Below, piece after piece: positions 1 to 8,461 of a DNA stretch of 41,102 nt. A model generated the notes under the pieces. That model did no database searches. It was not told the origin of the DNA and was given only the letters and a program-made list of their open reading frames with translations. Within the stretch, counting starts at the first letter, position 1. Each line of letters begins with the position of its first letter. The position numbers and the translations under genes are program-made. The DNA is from Bacillota bacterium (GTDB taxonomy: Bacteria > Bacillota > Sulfobacillia > Sulfobacillales > Sulfobacillaceae): assembly GCA_021799435.1 (NCBI GenBank), contig JAJZAN010000020.1, positions 1 through 41,102 on the forward strand, read 5' to 3'.

Positions 1-467
1 AACATCCCGCCTAGAATCCCGACCAGCGCCCCAGCTGGCGCCAGCCGTATCCACATGGGCCACCGTCTCCATCGTATCCCCGCCGCCGGTTGTCCACCGC
101 CTGTCGCTTCAATCGCCGCGTGGAACAACAACACGACGCCAAAGAGCGTCAGAAGGACATGCCGTGGAAGCGCGTGCTGCCATTGCCGTCCCGCAGCAAT
201 GCCTGCCATCCCTGGCACGACAAACATCCAGACCGCACGCCACTGCACCAAGCCCTGTCGAAAGCGAAATACCGCGCTCAAGAGCGCCGTGAGCGCCACA
301 GACGCCGCCGCCGTGCCCAACGCCAGTCTCAGCCGAACCCCAACCAAAATAATGAGCACCGGCAGGACCAGCGCCGAACCCGTGCCGCCCAAGAGCGCCA
401 AAAGTCCCCCGGTCAGAAATCCCCCCGCTATAGCCCACAAATTTTGCGCCCAGGTCAAGTGCGGCAT
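1..467 (-). CDS. TauE/SafE-family sulfite/anion exporter, partial (C-terminus off the left edge)
   Basis: A reading frame on the minus strand starts at an ATG (465-467) preceded by GGAGGTG seven bases upstream, and stays open to base 1. The first residues read MPHLTWAQNLWAIAGGFLTG, followed by a Gly/Leu-rich helix with LLGGTGSALVLP and further hydrophobic segments (roughly residues 10-50, 75-100, 105-125). The glycine-rich N-terminal helix pair is typical of TauE/SafE (DUF81) membrane permeases, thought to export sulfite, sulfonates or related anions. About 155 residues are visible of the usual 240-270. A competing frame on the same strand (109-474) has a poor membrane-protein composition and no ribosome binding site. 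The gene is divergent from the YihY-like gene. Substrate is unknown. Confidence 0.75.
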   Translation of the reverse strand, partial: MPHLTWAQNLWAIAGGFLTGGLLALLGGTGSALVLPVLIILVGVRLRLALGTAAASVALTALLSAVFRFRQGLVQWRAVWMFVVPGMAGIAAGRQWQHALPRHVLLTLFGVVLLFHAAIEATGGGQPAAGIRWRRWPMWIRLAPAGALVGILGGM

Positions 468-591
468 CCTTCACACCTCCGCTCCTTAGACTGAGGCGCT
501 TCCCTCGGAATCATACGAAGAGGTGCAGAAATCCCAGCGGTTTCCAATTTGCGCCAACTTGTGCCACACTAACAAGACGGGGGGAGGTTCT

Positions 592-1422
592 GTGGGAAGA
601 CTGGTTCCGGTCGCAAAAGCGCTCTTCCATCGGGTGCAAACCACCGACACGGCCGCGTACGCGGCGGCACTGGCCTACAACTTTTTATTTGCCCTGTTTC
701 CATTGCTGCTGCTCCTGACAGCGCTTTTGGGTCTCCTGCATTTGCCCAGCATCGCCAACTTCTTTCGTGGACCAGCCCGCGTCCTCATGGCACCCAGCTT
801 ACGCCACCTGATCTTAGCCGTGACCACCGAAGCCCGGCGCCATCGCAGTCCCACCCTGATCTCGCTCGGCGCCATCGGGTTCATATGGGCCATGTCGGGG
901 GCCATTCGCCAGTTGATTGATGCTCTGAATCATGCCTACCGCATCGCCCGCCCAAAACGCCGCATCTGGGTGACCATCCTGCTGTCGGTAGGGCTCGGCC
1001 TGCTGGTGGGCATCCTTCTCACAATCGCCGAAGCGATCATGGCGCTGGGCGGTGACGCCATCGCATGGCTGAGTTCGGGAGTGGTCCACCAACCGGTGAG
1101 TCCGCTGCTGATGGAGTGGATTCGTTGGGCGGTCCTCTTGGCTTTAATGTGGATTGTGCTGACTGTGGTCTACAACTGGCTGCCCGACCATGTCGAGCGG
1201 GTGCACTGGATGACGCCGGGTACGGGAGCGGTCATGGTGCTCTGGATTCTCATTTCGGCGGGCTTTGCCTTTTACGTTTCCCATTTCAACCACTACAACA
1301 AGACCTACGGCAGTTTGGGTGCGGTAATTCTGTTGATGCTGTACCTTTATATTTTGTCCTTTGCCCTGCTCTTGGGAGCCGAGCTGAACGCCATCTGGTT
1401 TACAGATGCGTCAGAACCGTAA
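592..1422 (+). CDS. YihY/BrkB-family inner membrane protein
   Basis: A 276-residue polytopic membrane protein with about six helices. The N-terminal motif DTAAYAAALAYNFLFALFPL (residues ~18-37), with alanines and a tyrosine before an F-x-LFPL helix, is characteristic of the YihY/BrkB (UPF0761) family. The C-terminal YGSLGAVILLMLYLYI and GAELNA motifs are also typical. Family members are poorly understood; the old 'ribonuclease BN' name is not supported by current knowledge. The start chosen is GTG 592, because GGGGGGAGG lies just upstream; an in-frame ATG at 523 would add 23 non-conserved residues and has no ribosome binding site. The 3' end overlaps the convergent DUF445 gene by 23 bases. 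Confidence 0.88.
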   Translation: MGRLVPVAKALFHRVQTTDTAAYAAALAYNFLFALFPLLLLLTALLGLLHLPSIANFFRGPARVLMAPSLRHLILAVTTEARRHRSPTLISLGAIGFIWAMSGAIRQLIDALNHAYRIARPKRRIWVTILLSVGLGLLVGILLTIAEAIMALGGDAIAWLSSGVVHQPVSPLLMEWIRWAVLLALMWIVLTVVYNWLPDHVERVHWMTPGTGAVMVLWILISAGFAFYVSHFNHYNKTYGSLGAVILLMLYLYILSFALLLGAELNAIWFTDASEP

Positions 1423-2611
1423 TCAGGAGTCCCACCAGGGCTCCCACCAAGGCTCCGTTGATGCGGATCCATTGCAGATCCCGTCCCACATAAAACTCCA
1501 ACTTGTCAATCCATTCCCGTTCATCCATTTGCCGCAGGTTATCGCGCACCAGTCGGCCTATGACGGAGTGGTACTGGGTCGCGGTGCGCATCATGAGTCC
1601 CTTCGCCAAAGCGTCCAGTTGCGCTTGGTAACTGGGTTCGTGTTCGAGCCAAGTTCCGGCTGACCGCAGAGCGCGCTGCAACCCGTCGCCCACTTGCCCG
1701 CCCGTGAGTGCCTCGAGGGTCTGCCGCTTAGCCCAGGCCGTGACCGCTGGCCAGGGAATCTGTGCCAAAAGCCCCATCTTCGATTCCTCAACACGCGCTC
1801 GGACCACGGCATCATCCCTAAGCGAACGCATAATCCGGACCAGCGTCATCTCAAACTGGTCAAATGCGGTGTCAGAGTGAAGCCAGCGTTTCAAAGCGCC
1901 TTTAATGGAGACCGTTAATTCTTTGTAGTCAACTGTTCCCAGAGACTCCAAAAGGCCCAAGAAGAATTTCTGAGTGCCGGTCTTGGTGTAGTTGTCAATC
2001 ATCTCCTTGAGCCTGTGCTCCAAGTCCTCCGTCATCTCGACCTGATCCAGGGCGGTTTCCACATGTTCGCTTAAGAACAGAAACAGAGCGCGGTCATTGC
2101 CGGAGCGAATCAGCCACTCAATCAAGGTGACGGCCCAATCCGATACGGTCACCTGTTCCAACTGGTGGGACACGGTTCGTTCCACAAAGGCCGTCACGCG
2201 GTCCTCTGGAACCTGCCGTATCCAATCGGCACCGGTCTTCGAGAAGAATAAACCCACATCGGCCGACAGAGGCTTTTGCAGTTGGCGCATCAGCAGCTCA
2301 CTGACGGAAATCTTCTGGATATGGGCATTCAAAAAGTCGGTCGACAGCAATTCCGTCTCCACCAAGGTGGCTAGGGCATCAATAATGCGATCCCGGTTCG
2401 CGGAAATAATGGACGTATGGGGAAGCCAGGTGAGTCCCAAGGGATGGCGGAACAGAGCCGTGACAGCGTACCAGTCCGCGATGCCGCCAGCCAATCCCGC
2501 CAGAGACAGTCCCATCAAGTAAGGCGCCCAGGACGTGCTGTGAAAGATTAGTGCCAACCCCAAAAGCAGGGCCAACCCGACCAACGAAACATTCGCCCAG
2601 CGCCTCTGCAT
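1400..2611 (-). CDS. DUF445-family membrane protein
   Basis: 403 residues. Two hydrophobic helices at the N-terminus (residues ~6-25 and ~30-55) are followed by the family hallmark GGIADWYAVTALFRHPLG (residues ~42-59) and a long alpha-helical soluble part. A final helix at the extreme C-terminus (GALVGALVGLLITVL) completes the usual DUF445 layout of membrane anchors flanking a helical region. No biochemical function is established for the family. The start ATG is preceded by AAGGAGGGG. It lies downstream of, and in the same direction as, the MFS transporter (88 bases apart) and converges on the YihY-like gene with a 23-base overlap, so neither has room for a private terminator. Confidence 0.9.
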   Translation of the reverse strand: MQRRWANVSLVGLALLLGLALIFHSTSWAPYLMGLSLAGLAGGIADWYAVTALFRHPLGLTWLPHTSIISANRDRIIDALATLVETELLSTDFLNAHIQKISVSELLMRQLQKPLSADVGLFFSKTGADWIRQVPEDRVTAFVERTVSHQLEQVTVSDWAVTLIEWLIRSGNDRALFLFLSEHVETALDQVEMTEDLEHRLKEMIDNYTKTGTQKFFLGLLESLGTVDYKELTVSIKGALKRWLHSDTAFDQFEMTLVRIMRSLRDDAVVRARVEESKMGLLAQIPWPAVTAWAKRQTLEALTGGQVGDGLQRALRSAGTWLEHEPSYQAQLDALAKGLMMRTATQYHSVIGRLVRDNLRQMDEREWIDKLEFYVGRDLQWIRINGALVGALVGLLITVLTHL

Positions 2612-2699
2612 CGGTCCCCTCCTTCTTCTCCACCCATCATATCCGAGCTTATCAGACCATGCCCCAATTTAAGCAACGGCTGTCTTTAGGATGCCCGAT

Positions 2700-3932
2700 T
2701 CAGCGCGATCGCTCGGCCGCCGCAAGCTGGCCCCAAATGCGGGAGCCCATCCACGACACCCACCCCTGAGCCAACGAGGTGGCCACCACCATCACCACCA
2801 ACATGTCGGGCGACTGCTGAAAAGCATAGAGCCCCATCAACACCACCATGCTGAGGAGCCGGCCGCCATTTAAACTCATCTCCCGAGACAGCATGAAGGC
2901 CACCCGGTGGTGGGTGACTTGGGGATCCTGGTCCATGACGTCCAGAGGAATCGCTTCGTTGGGAATAGTAAACCAAGGCATGCTGAATGACGCAATGACC
3001 GCATACACAAAGACCCAAATCCAGCCGAGGCGCAGCAGAAACAGAAAAACGCCGCCCGTGGTCATCCCGATCACGCCCATCCACATAGATCGTGGACGGG
3101 AACCCGGCTTAACCCATCGGCTCACCGCCAGGGCTCCGAGCATGCGCATCCCGGCGCTCACGCTGCTGTATATCCCCACTACCACGGCACTTCTGGTGGC
3201 GATATAGACCAAAAACACGCCCGCCAGCCCTGACATGGCCTCTCGAGTGCCGCGCACCCAAAGCGTCTCTATGGCTTCTTTCCAGAGTGAAATCGTGCGG
3301 TGCAAGGCGAAGCTGAGCCGGAGCGGCTCATTCCCCAACGGCGGGCCTTCCGGCACTGAGAAGGAAATGGCGAAGGTGGCCGCATACACGGCCAGAGCCA
3401 ACGCGAATACCATGAGGTAGCCGGTCAAACCCGGCATCAGTCCCACCAGGGCGCCTCCAGCCAGCGGTCCGGCAATGCCGGCGACACTTCCCACGGCGGA
3501 GTTAATGCCGTAGAAGCGGATGCGCTGGGATGGAGCGACGGTATCAAAGGTCATGAGGTTGGCTCCGAACCAGAAAAATCCCTGCGAAACCCCCTGGATC
3601 AACCCCAGCACCAATATATAATGGGCGGCGTGGTGCACTAGCAGCAGCAGAATGCCATAAAAGGCCGCCGTCATCACCAATCCCCATCGGTAGGGAACCA
3701 GCGGCGACGCGCGGCGAAACACGTATCCTGTGAAATAGAAGACAAACGTCAGGGAGAAAAAGTAAGCCCCATTAAAGAGGGCCAACGAGGCCAATTGACC
3801 GGACACCACAAACACGAACAGGTTCACAAAGGTCGAGGCAATCGCGCTGGCCGTGGTCGAGCCGGCAAACGTTAACACCAGCCAGCGGGTAGCGGGGGTG
3901 AGGGTTTCTGTGGTTTCGGGTTCTCTAATCAT
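2700..3932 (-). CDS. MFS transporter
   Basis: A 410-residue protein with about 12 predicted membrane helices separated by short loops, the expected size and layout for a major facilitator superfamily permease. The N-terminal half contains FTGYVFRRASPLVPYRWG between helices 2 and 3, a basic loop in the position of the MFS signature. The centre has a longer hydrophilic loop (around PEGPPLGNEPLRLSF). No specificity motif is recognisable and no adjacent metabolic gene suggests a substrate. ATG 3930-3932 has AAAGGAGA about 11 bases upstream. It diverges from the pyrophosphatase gene; the 159 bases between the two starts should hold both promoters. Confidence 0.85.
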   Translation of the reverse strand: MIREPETTETLTPATRWLVLTFAGSTTASAIASTFVNLFVFVVSGQLASLALFNGAYFFSLTFVFYFTGYVFRRASPLVPYRWGLVMTAAFYGILLLLVHHAAHYILVLGLIQGVSQGFFWFGANLMTFDTVAPSQRIRFYGINSAVGSVAGIAGPLAGGALVGLMPGLTGYLMVFALALAVYAATFAISFSVPEGPPLGNEPLRLSFALHRTISLWKEAIETLWVRGTREAMSGLAGVFLVYIATRSAVVVGIYSSVSAGMRMLGALAVSRWVKPGSRPRSMWMGVIGMTTGGVFLFLLRLGWIWVFVYAVIASFSMPWFTIPNEAIPLDVMDQDPQVTHHRVAFMLSREMSLNGGRLLSMVVLMGLYAFQQSPDMLVVMVVATSLAQGWVSWMGSRIWGQLAAAERSR

Positions 3933-4091
3933 GCGGCGGCGGTCTCCTTTTCCTGCTAGAGGATGATAGCAAATGTTTGGCCCGCTGACCTCCCATCATT
4001 GATTTTCTTTCGGGAATCAACGAGAATGATGCACGAGAGCGGCGGGCATAGAGCCCCGCAGCCGGTGCACAGCGACGAAGGAGGTTTCCCT

Positions 4092-4577
4092 TTGAAGGTT
4101 GACGTGGTGATTGAGATCCCCCAAGGCAGTCAAAACAAGTATGAAGTGGACCATGAAACGGGCCGCGTACGGTTGGACCGCGTTCTGCACTCGCCCATGC
4201 ATTACCCGGCCGAGTATGGCTTTATTGAACATACGTTGGGCGAGGACGATGACCCCATTGACGTCCTGGTGCTGAGCACCTTCCCGACCTTTCCCGGCTG
4301 CATCATCAGCGCGCGCATCCTGGGCATGCTGGAGATGTCGGACGAAAAGGGCGTGGACACCAAACTGTTGGGCGTGGCGGCGGATGACCCGCGTTTCAAG
4401 CATGTGCAGAGCCTGGACGATGTCAATCCGCACGTCCTCAAGGAAATTCCCCATTTCTTCGAGACCTACAAGCAGTTGGAGAACAAGGAAACCCACATCG
4501 GCGGGTGGAAGGGACAAGCTGAGGCCTTGAAAGTCCTGGAAGAGGCCAAGAACCGATATCAAACCTCCCACCACTAA
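4092..4577 (+). CDS. ppa: Inorganic pyrophosphatase (family I)
   Basis: 161 residues, soluble, a typical size for bacterial family I pyrophosphatase, which hydrolyses PPi to two phosphates with Mg2+ and pulls biosynthetic reactions forward. The opening KVDVVIEIPQGSQNKYEVD, the PAEYGFIEHTL segment and the signature EDDDPIDVLVL (aspartates binding metal) are all present, as is the C-terminal GGWKG region. The start is taken as TTG 4092 because AAGGAGG (4078-4084) lies seven bases upstream and the protein then begins like known orthologues. A longer frame from 3963 adds 43 residues without homology features. The stop codon overlaps the stop of the convergent FUSC gene by four bases. Confidence 0.95.
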   Translation: MKVDVVIEIPQGSQNKYEVDHETGRVRLDRVLHSPMHYPAEYGFIEHTLGEDDDPIDVLVLSTFPTFPGCIISARILGMLEMSDEKGVDTKLLGVAADDPRFKHVQSLDDVNPHVLKEIPHFFETYKQLENKETHIGGWKGQAEALKVLEEAKNRYQTSHH

Positions 4578-5698
4578 GAAATGATGCGGACGATGGGGAT
4601 GATGAGTCGGGCACTGACGACCAAATCCTGACTCATCTTATCGAGATCCACCAACACCGCTGCAATATCTAGGAATCGGCCGCCATCCTCATTGAGGAGG
4701 CGGCCTGCTTGCTGAATCAACTGGTGACGCATGCCGTGAGCTTCTTTTAGCAACTCCTCCAAGCGTATGGCAGCATGCTGGTCCTGGGCCTGGATAAGAT
4801 AGGCGTAGCTCTTCAGGGCCTCCCCCATCACCGTCAAAACGTCGGCCAACCCCCGCCCCAACAGGGGCGGCAGCGCGCCGGAGGGTTGACTCACGTCTCG
4901 GTCTAAAGTGACGAACAAAGTGCGGGCAATGCCACGCACCTGGATGACCGAATGATCCAGCACTCCGACCGCGTGCCGCAACTCCTTCAGACGTCCGCGC
5001 GCCCCGCGGTGCCAGGGATTCCATCGCAGACTGGTCTCAGCTCTCTTCATGGCCCGACGCGCCCGGAAAAGCCCAGCGTCGATGGCCCGGGCCCTTTTGA
5101 GGTGACGGTTGGCCTCTTCCGGATCCATCCCGCTCCTCAAGTCTTCCGCGATGCCGTGCATCACGTCCGCCAGTCCCAGCGCCAAAAGTCTCAAACTTTC
5201 CGCTGCATCCGGTGTAAAATCAGGCGGCCACAGCAGCGCTGACACCCCCGCCGCAACCACGGCGCCCACAGCTGTTTCCAGGGCCCGGTACCAGGCATAC
5301 CCCTTCACCTGGGATCCGACCGCCCACACCATCAAGGCAGTGACAGCCACTTGGGGAATGCCTTGGGCTCCCAAATGAAGCCGCGTTGCGAGTGCCATCG
5401 CAATAAAGACTAATACCGCCAGCGACCATGCATGAAGTCCCAGCCAATGGGTGAACAAGATCGCCAGCATAATTCCACCCATGACCCCGAATATCCGTTG
5501 GATCCCCCGGGACAGAGACTCGGCGATCGTGGCCTGCACGGACAGGATGGCAGCCAGCGGGGCAAAATACGGCCGCGGGGCGTGGAACAGCCACCCCGCC
5601 AAGGCCCAGGCGAAAGCCGCCGCCAAGGCGGTTTTCGCCACTTGGAGACTAATCCCCCACTCTTCCAGAGTATCCCACGGCAGTTTGGTCCATCGCAT
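4574..5698 (-). CDS. FUSC/ArAE-family membrane protein
   Basis: 374 residues: an N-terminal block of about six hydrophobic helices (residues ~18-160, including LAAILSVQATIAESLSRGIQRIFG and a GAVVAAGVSALLWPP ending) followed by a soluble, largely helical C-terminal half rich in Arg, Leu and Glu. The motif APLAAILSVQ...ES...G..R..G is typical of the aromatic acid exporter / fusaric acid resistance superfamily (ArAE, FUSC, DUF939). Substrate cannot be predicted. The start ATG at 5698 has only a weak ribosome binding site, so the exact N-terminus is less certain than the family. It follows the amidase gene in the same direction by 30 bases and may be cotranscribed with it. Confidence 0.85.
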   Translation of the reverse strand: MRWTKLPWDTLEEWGISLQVAKTALAAAFAWALAGWLFHAPRPYFAPLAAILSVQATIAESLSRGIQRIFGVMGGIMLAILFTHWLGLHAWSLAVLVFIAMALATRLHLGAQGIPQVAVTALMVWAVGSQVKGYAWYRALETAVGAVVAAGVSALLWPPDFTPDAAESLRLLALGLADVMHGIAEDLRSGMDPEEANRHLKRARAIDAGLFRARRAMKRAETSLRWNPWHRGARGRLKELRHAVGVLDHSVIQVRGIARTLFVTLDRDVSQPSGALPPLLGRGLADVLTVMGEALKSYAYLIQAQDQHAAIRLEELLKEAHGMRHQLIQQAGRLLNEDGGRFLDIAAVLVDLDKMSQDLVVSARLIIPIVRIIS

Positions 5699-5728
5699 AA
5701 TCTTGTAGCTTTTGAACTAGGCTTGGAA

Positions 5729-7084
5729 TTATGCAAGCGCGCCCGGTGGAACCGCCATGCTGTCCGGAAACCGCCTCTGGATGTCTTGGCCCCAAGCCAG
5801 CAGCCAGTCATCCTGGCCGCGCGGAGCCACCAGTTGGATGCCGACAGGCAGGCCCCGGAAAAGGCCAAATGGCAGCGACAACGCCGGAATCCCCAAGAAA
5901 TTGAACGGTGCCGTGAATCGTGTCAACACCGCTCGCACGTCTTCCGACGCCCCGGCTGGATTCGTCACTGCGGTATCGGTAAGATAGGGCGCCACGACGG
6001 GCACGGTGGGCAGAATCATCCAGTCGTAGGCCTGAAACCAGGCATCATATCGCCGGGCTGTCTCTTGGCGCCAGCGCAGGGCGGCTAAATATTCCACCGC
6101 CAAATGTGCGCCCCCCTGGGTGAGCCGCTCCCGCACATCAGGCTGATAGTCCTGGGCGCGCTCCGAGAGGTTGCCCCAGTGATAGCTAAGCGCCTCCGAG
6201 CCAATGATGATGGACTGAGCCAGCCAAATCTCCTCCAAGTCCATCAAAGGCCCGCGCGTGACCTCGGCATCCAACGCCCCGAGAATCTTCCTGATGGTTT
6301 CTTGCACGTGGGTGTCCAGTTCTTTGTCGTAACAGAAGATCTGGCTCGCCTCCGGCCAAAATACCCGGGGTCTCCGTCCGGGCGGTGCAACCGCGGCGTG
6401 CCCTGTCAAAAGATGCCACAGGCTCTGCACGTCATCGACAGTGCGGGCCATAGGCCCGACATGATCGAGCGACCACGACAGGGGGACGACGCCCTCGGTA
6501 CTGATGACACCGTAGGTCGGCTTAAGCCCCGAGATGCCGCTCAGAGCGGCGGGAATGCGGACGGACCCGCCGGTATCGGTGCCGAGAGCCCCCCGCACAA
6601 TGCCGGAGGCCACCGCCACCGCCGATCCGCTGCTGGATCCGCCTGACATCCTTTCCGGATCCCAGGGGTTGCCGACGGGACCGAAATATGAGCTGGCGCC
6701 CGTCGGGCCGTAGGCAAATTCATGCAAATTCAGCTTGCCCAGTTCATATAACGCCCCGGCCTCCCGAAGCCGACGGGTGACCGCGGCATCGCGATCAGCC
6801 CGATGCTGAAGACGGAGCCCAGAACCCGCGCTGGTCCTCTGCCCCTCGACATCGATTAAATCTTTCAATCCAACCAGGATGCCGTCCCACTCGGATTGGA
6901 AGGTACCGTCTTGATATCGACCCCACGAGGCTTCGGCCGCTTTCCTCGCACGGTCCAGGTCCCAATCCACAAAGAGATGCGTGCGCTCCTGCCAGGGGCC
7001 GATCAACGGCACGCGTTCCTCTAAAACGTCGACCGGGTTCCGCTGTCCGCGTCTAAACGCTTCATGCAAAGCTCGTGCATTCAT
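5729..7084 (-). CDS. Amidase signature family hydrolase
   Basis: 451 residues, the usual length for amidase-signature enzymes, which hydrolyse a carboxamide to acid and ammonia. The Ser-cisSer-Lys catalytic set can be placed: Lys74 in VGLKDLIDV, cis-Ser150 in the GGSSSGSA loop, and nucleophile Ser174 in GTDTGGSVRIPA. The following GLKPTYGVIS and LDHVGPMARTV blocks are also standard. GatA, the subunit of tRNA amidotransferase, shares these motifs, but no gatB/gatC neighbour is present and the C-terminal part is shorter, so a general amidase is more likely. The start overlaps the stop of the upstream NUDIX gene in an ATGA, indicating translational coupling. Confidence 0.9.
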   Translation of the reverse strand: MNARALHEAFRRGQRNPVDVLEERVPLIGPWQERTHLFVDWDLDRARKAAEASWGRYQDGTFQSEWDGILVGLKDLIDVEGQRTSAGSGLRLQHRADRDAAVTRRLREAGALYELGKLNLHEFAYGPTGASSYFGPVGNPWDPERMSGGSSSGSAVAVASGIVRGALGTDTGGSVRIPAALSGISGLKPTYGVISTEGVVPLSWSLDHVGPMARTVDDVQSLWHLLTGHAAVAPPGRRPRVFWPEASQIFCYDKELDTHVQETIRKILGALDAEVTRGPLMDLEEIWLAQSIIIGSEALSYHWGNLSERAQDYQPDVRERLTQGGAHLAVEYLAALRWRQETARRYDAWFQAYDWMILPTVPVVAPYLTDTAVTNPAGASEDVRAVLTRFTAPFNFLGIPALSLPFGLFRGLPVGIQLVAPRGQDDWLLAWGQDIQRRFPDSMAVPPGALA

Positions 7085-7590
7085 GAGCGGTCCTCCCCTA
7101 CGCCAATCCGCGGCACGCCCGTCGAGTAGAGCCGCACCATCCGCTGGCCCTGATCGTGCAAAAGCCGCCTTTGGAGGGTCTCCAACACGCGATATTCGAG
7201 AGGCGGAAGGCTTCGCGCCCGTTGAATGGCACGCTGATAGACGGCTGGCAGGGTGACCGGCAAGTCATCCAGCGGCGCCCACAGGTGACCTTGGTGCTCA
7301 TCCGATAACGTGACCTGGTCGGTGCCCAATGGGTCTAATTGGTAGATCAGCAGCATGACGGTTTTGGCCGCAGTGGGCGCGAAAAAACCGGCATCCAGGA
7401 CCGGGCCTGCCGTCACAGCAATCCCGGTCTCTTCTCGCCACTCGCGCGCCACCGCATCTTCTGGACGTTCCCCGACTTCAATGCGCCCGCCCGGAAGTTC
7501 CCATTCCTGGCGGTCGTTGGCCATCAACAGGACCCGATTCTGATAGAAGCCAACGCCCTTGGCGGAGATTTCCCAGCTTCCCATCACCAC
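7081..7590 (-). CDS. NUDIX hydrolase
   Basis: About 167-169 residues with a complete NUDIX box, GGRIEVGERPEDAVAREW followed by REETG, matching G-x5-E-x7-RE-U-x-EE-x-G-U; the glutamates bind the divalent metal. Such proteins hydrolyse nucleoside diphosphate derivatives; the substrate is not predictable. The N-terminus has three nearby starts (GTG 7590, GTG 7587, ATG 7584) downstream of AGGGGGG; spacing slightly favours 7587 or 7584, but the longest is given. It overlaps the downstream amidase gene by four bases. No signal peptide or membrane segment is present. Confidence 0.88.
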   Translation of the reverse strand: MVMGSWEISAKGVGFYQNRVLLMANDRQEWELPGGRIEVGERPEDAVAREWREETGIAVTAGPVLDAGFFAPTAAKTVMLLIYQLDPLGTDQVTLSDEHQGHLWAPLDDLPVTLPAVYQRAIQRARSLPPLEYRVLETLQRRLLHDQGQRMVRLYSTGVPRIGVGEDRS

Positions 7591-7626
7591 ACATCCCCCC
7601 TGCTTCCATCATACGACATTGCAGGG

Positions 7627-8418
7627 TTAGGAATTGCGGTGACGGCGATCTCCCCACTCCCGGTACAAGGACCACATCAGCCCCAGTCCCAACAACAACA
7701 GGAGCAACACCGGATCGGCCATCTTGCGGGTCAGCGATTCGGCCGGTGCGGCCGTCCCCAACACCGCTAGAGTGTCCATCACGATATGAGCCAAAACCGG
7801 AACCATCATATCCCCAGTGGCCAGCAAGTAGAGCGTCCAGGGCAGCACCGTGAGGCCGATCACCAGCATGGTCCACCCGCCCCACGCTGGTACGTGCCAG
7901 AGCCCAAACACAAAGGCTGCCACCACAGCCACCATCAGCCGCTCAAAGGCTGTCTTGGGCCGCACCAGTTGCCATACCGCAATGAGTCCGCCGAGGAGGA
8001 TGAGATTCTCGACGGGCAGCACCAACGGAAATTGCCACAACATGTGTTGCCCTTGCGGCCAGGTAATTTGGTGAATCTTGCTGGCCTGCGGATTGAACCC
8101 CAGCATTTTGTCCCCCACGGTGCCCATCGCCAGGCTGGCGATCACCAGCAGAATGGTCTGCCAAATGGTGCTGTCGGTCCAAACCAGGGAACGCACCACC
8201 GCGCGCATCAAGGGCCAACTGAGGAGCACAAACAGGGCCCCGCCATACCCATAGCCGATGGCGCTGGAATGCGCCGCGTGCCCCATCACCAGCACCATCA
8301 AACCGCCCACCACTGTCGCTAGGACGATTCGCCAATTGGGAACCCGCCCAACATATCGCAAAAACAGCGGATCCGGTGCCGATATGCCCGGCCACCGGAT
8401 CCATCGTCGCCATCGCAT
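7627..8418 (-). CDS. CPBP-family intramembrane protease-like protein (Abi/CAAX type)
   Basis: 263 residues with about seven hydrophobic helices. The C-terminal half contains FGLWHVPAWGG (family motif FxxxH) and VLAHIVMDTLA (HxxxN/D motif), the metal-binding signatures of CPBP (Abi) intramembrane proteases related to Rce1. Motif 1, normally EExxxR, appears instead as PVENLILLGG, with one glutamate and no arginine, so protease activity is uncertain. The start is ATG 8418, behind GAGGCGAG; the longer frame to 8562 would overlap the upstream aldo/keto reductase by 100 bases and begins with basic, non-membrane sequence. Members act in peptide maturation, bacteriocin immunity or unknown processes; no bacteriocin gene is nearby. 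Confidence 0.75.
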   Translation of the reverse strand: MRWRRWIRWPGISAPDPLFLRYVGRVPNWRIVLATVVGGLMVLVMGHAAHSSAIGYGYGGALFVLLSWPLMRAVVRSLVWTDSTIWQTILLVIASLAMGTVGDKMLGFNPQASKIHQITWPQGQHMLWQFPLVLPVENLILLGGLIAVWQLVRPKTAFERLMVAVVAAFVFGLWHVPAWGGWTMLVIGLTVLPWTLYLLATGDMMVPVLAHIVMDTLAVLGTAAPAESLTRKMADPVLLLLLLGLGLMWSLYREWGDRRHRNS

Positions 8419-8461
8419 CTCGCCTCGCCCCCGGTATATGGATAAGCGAGGGTTGACCCAA

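Noticed and set aside
109-474. 121-codon minus-strand frame at the left edge
   Set aside because: The alternative frame on the same strand (1-467) has a strong ribosome binding site and reads as a TauE/SafE membrane protein; this one is its shadow.
4017-4574. 185-codon frame antisense to the pyrophosphatase gene
   Set aside because: It mirrors a strongly conserved gene in a GC-rich context and has no features of its own.
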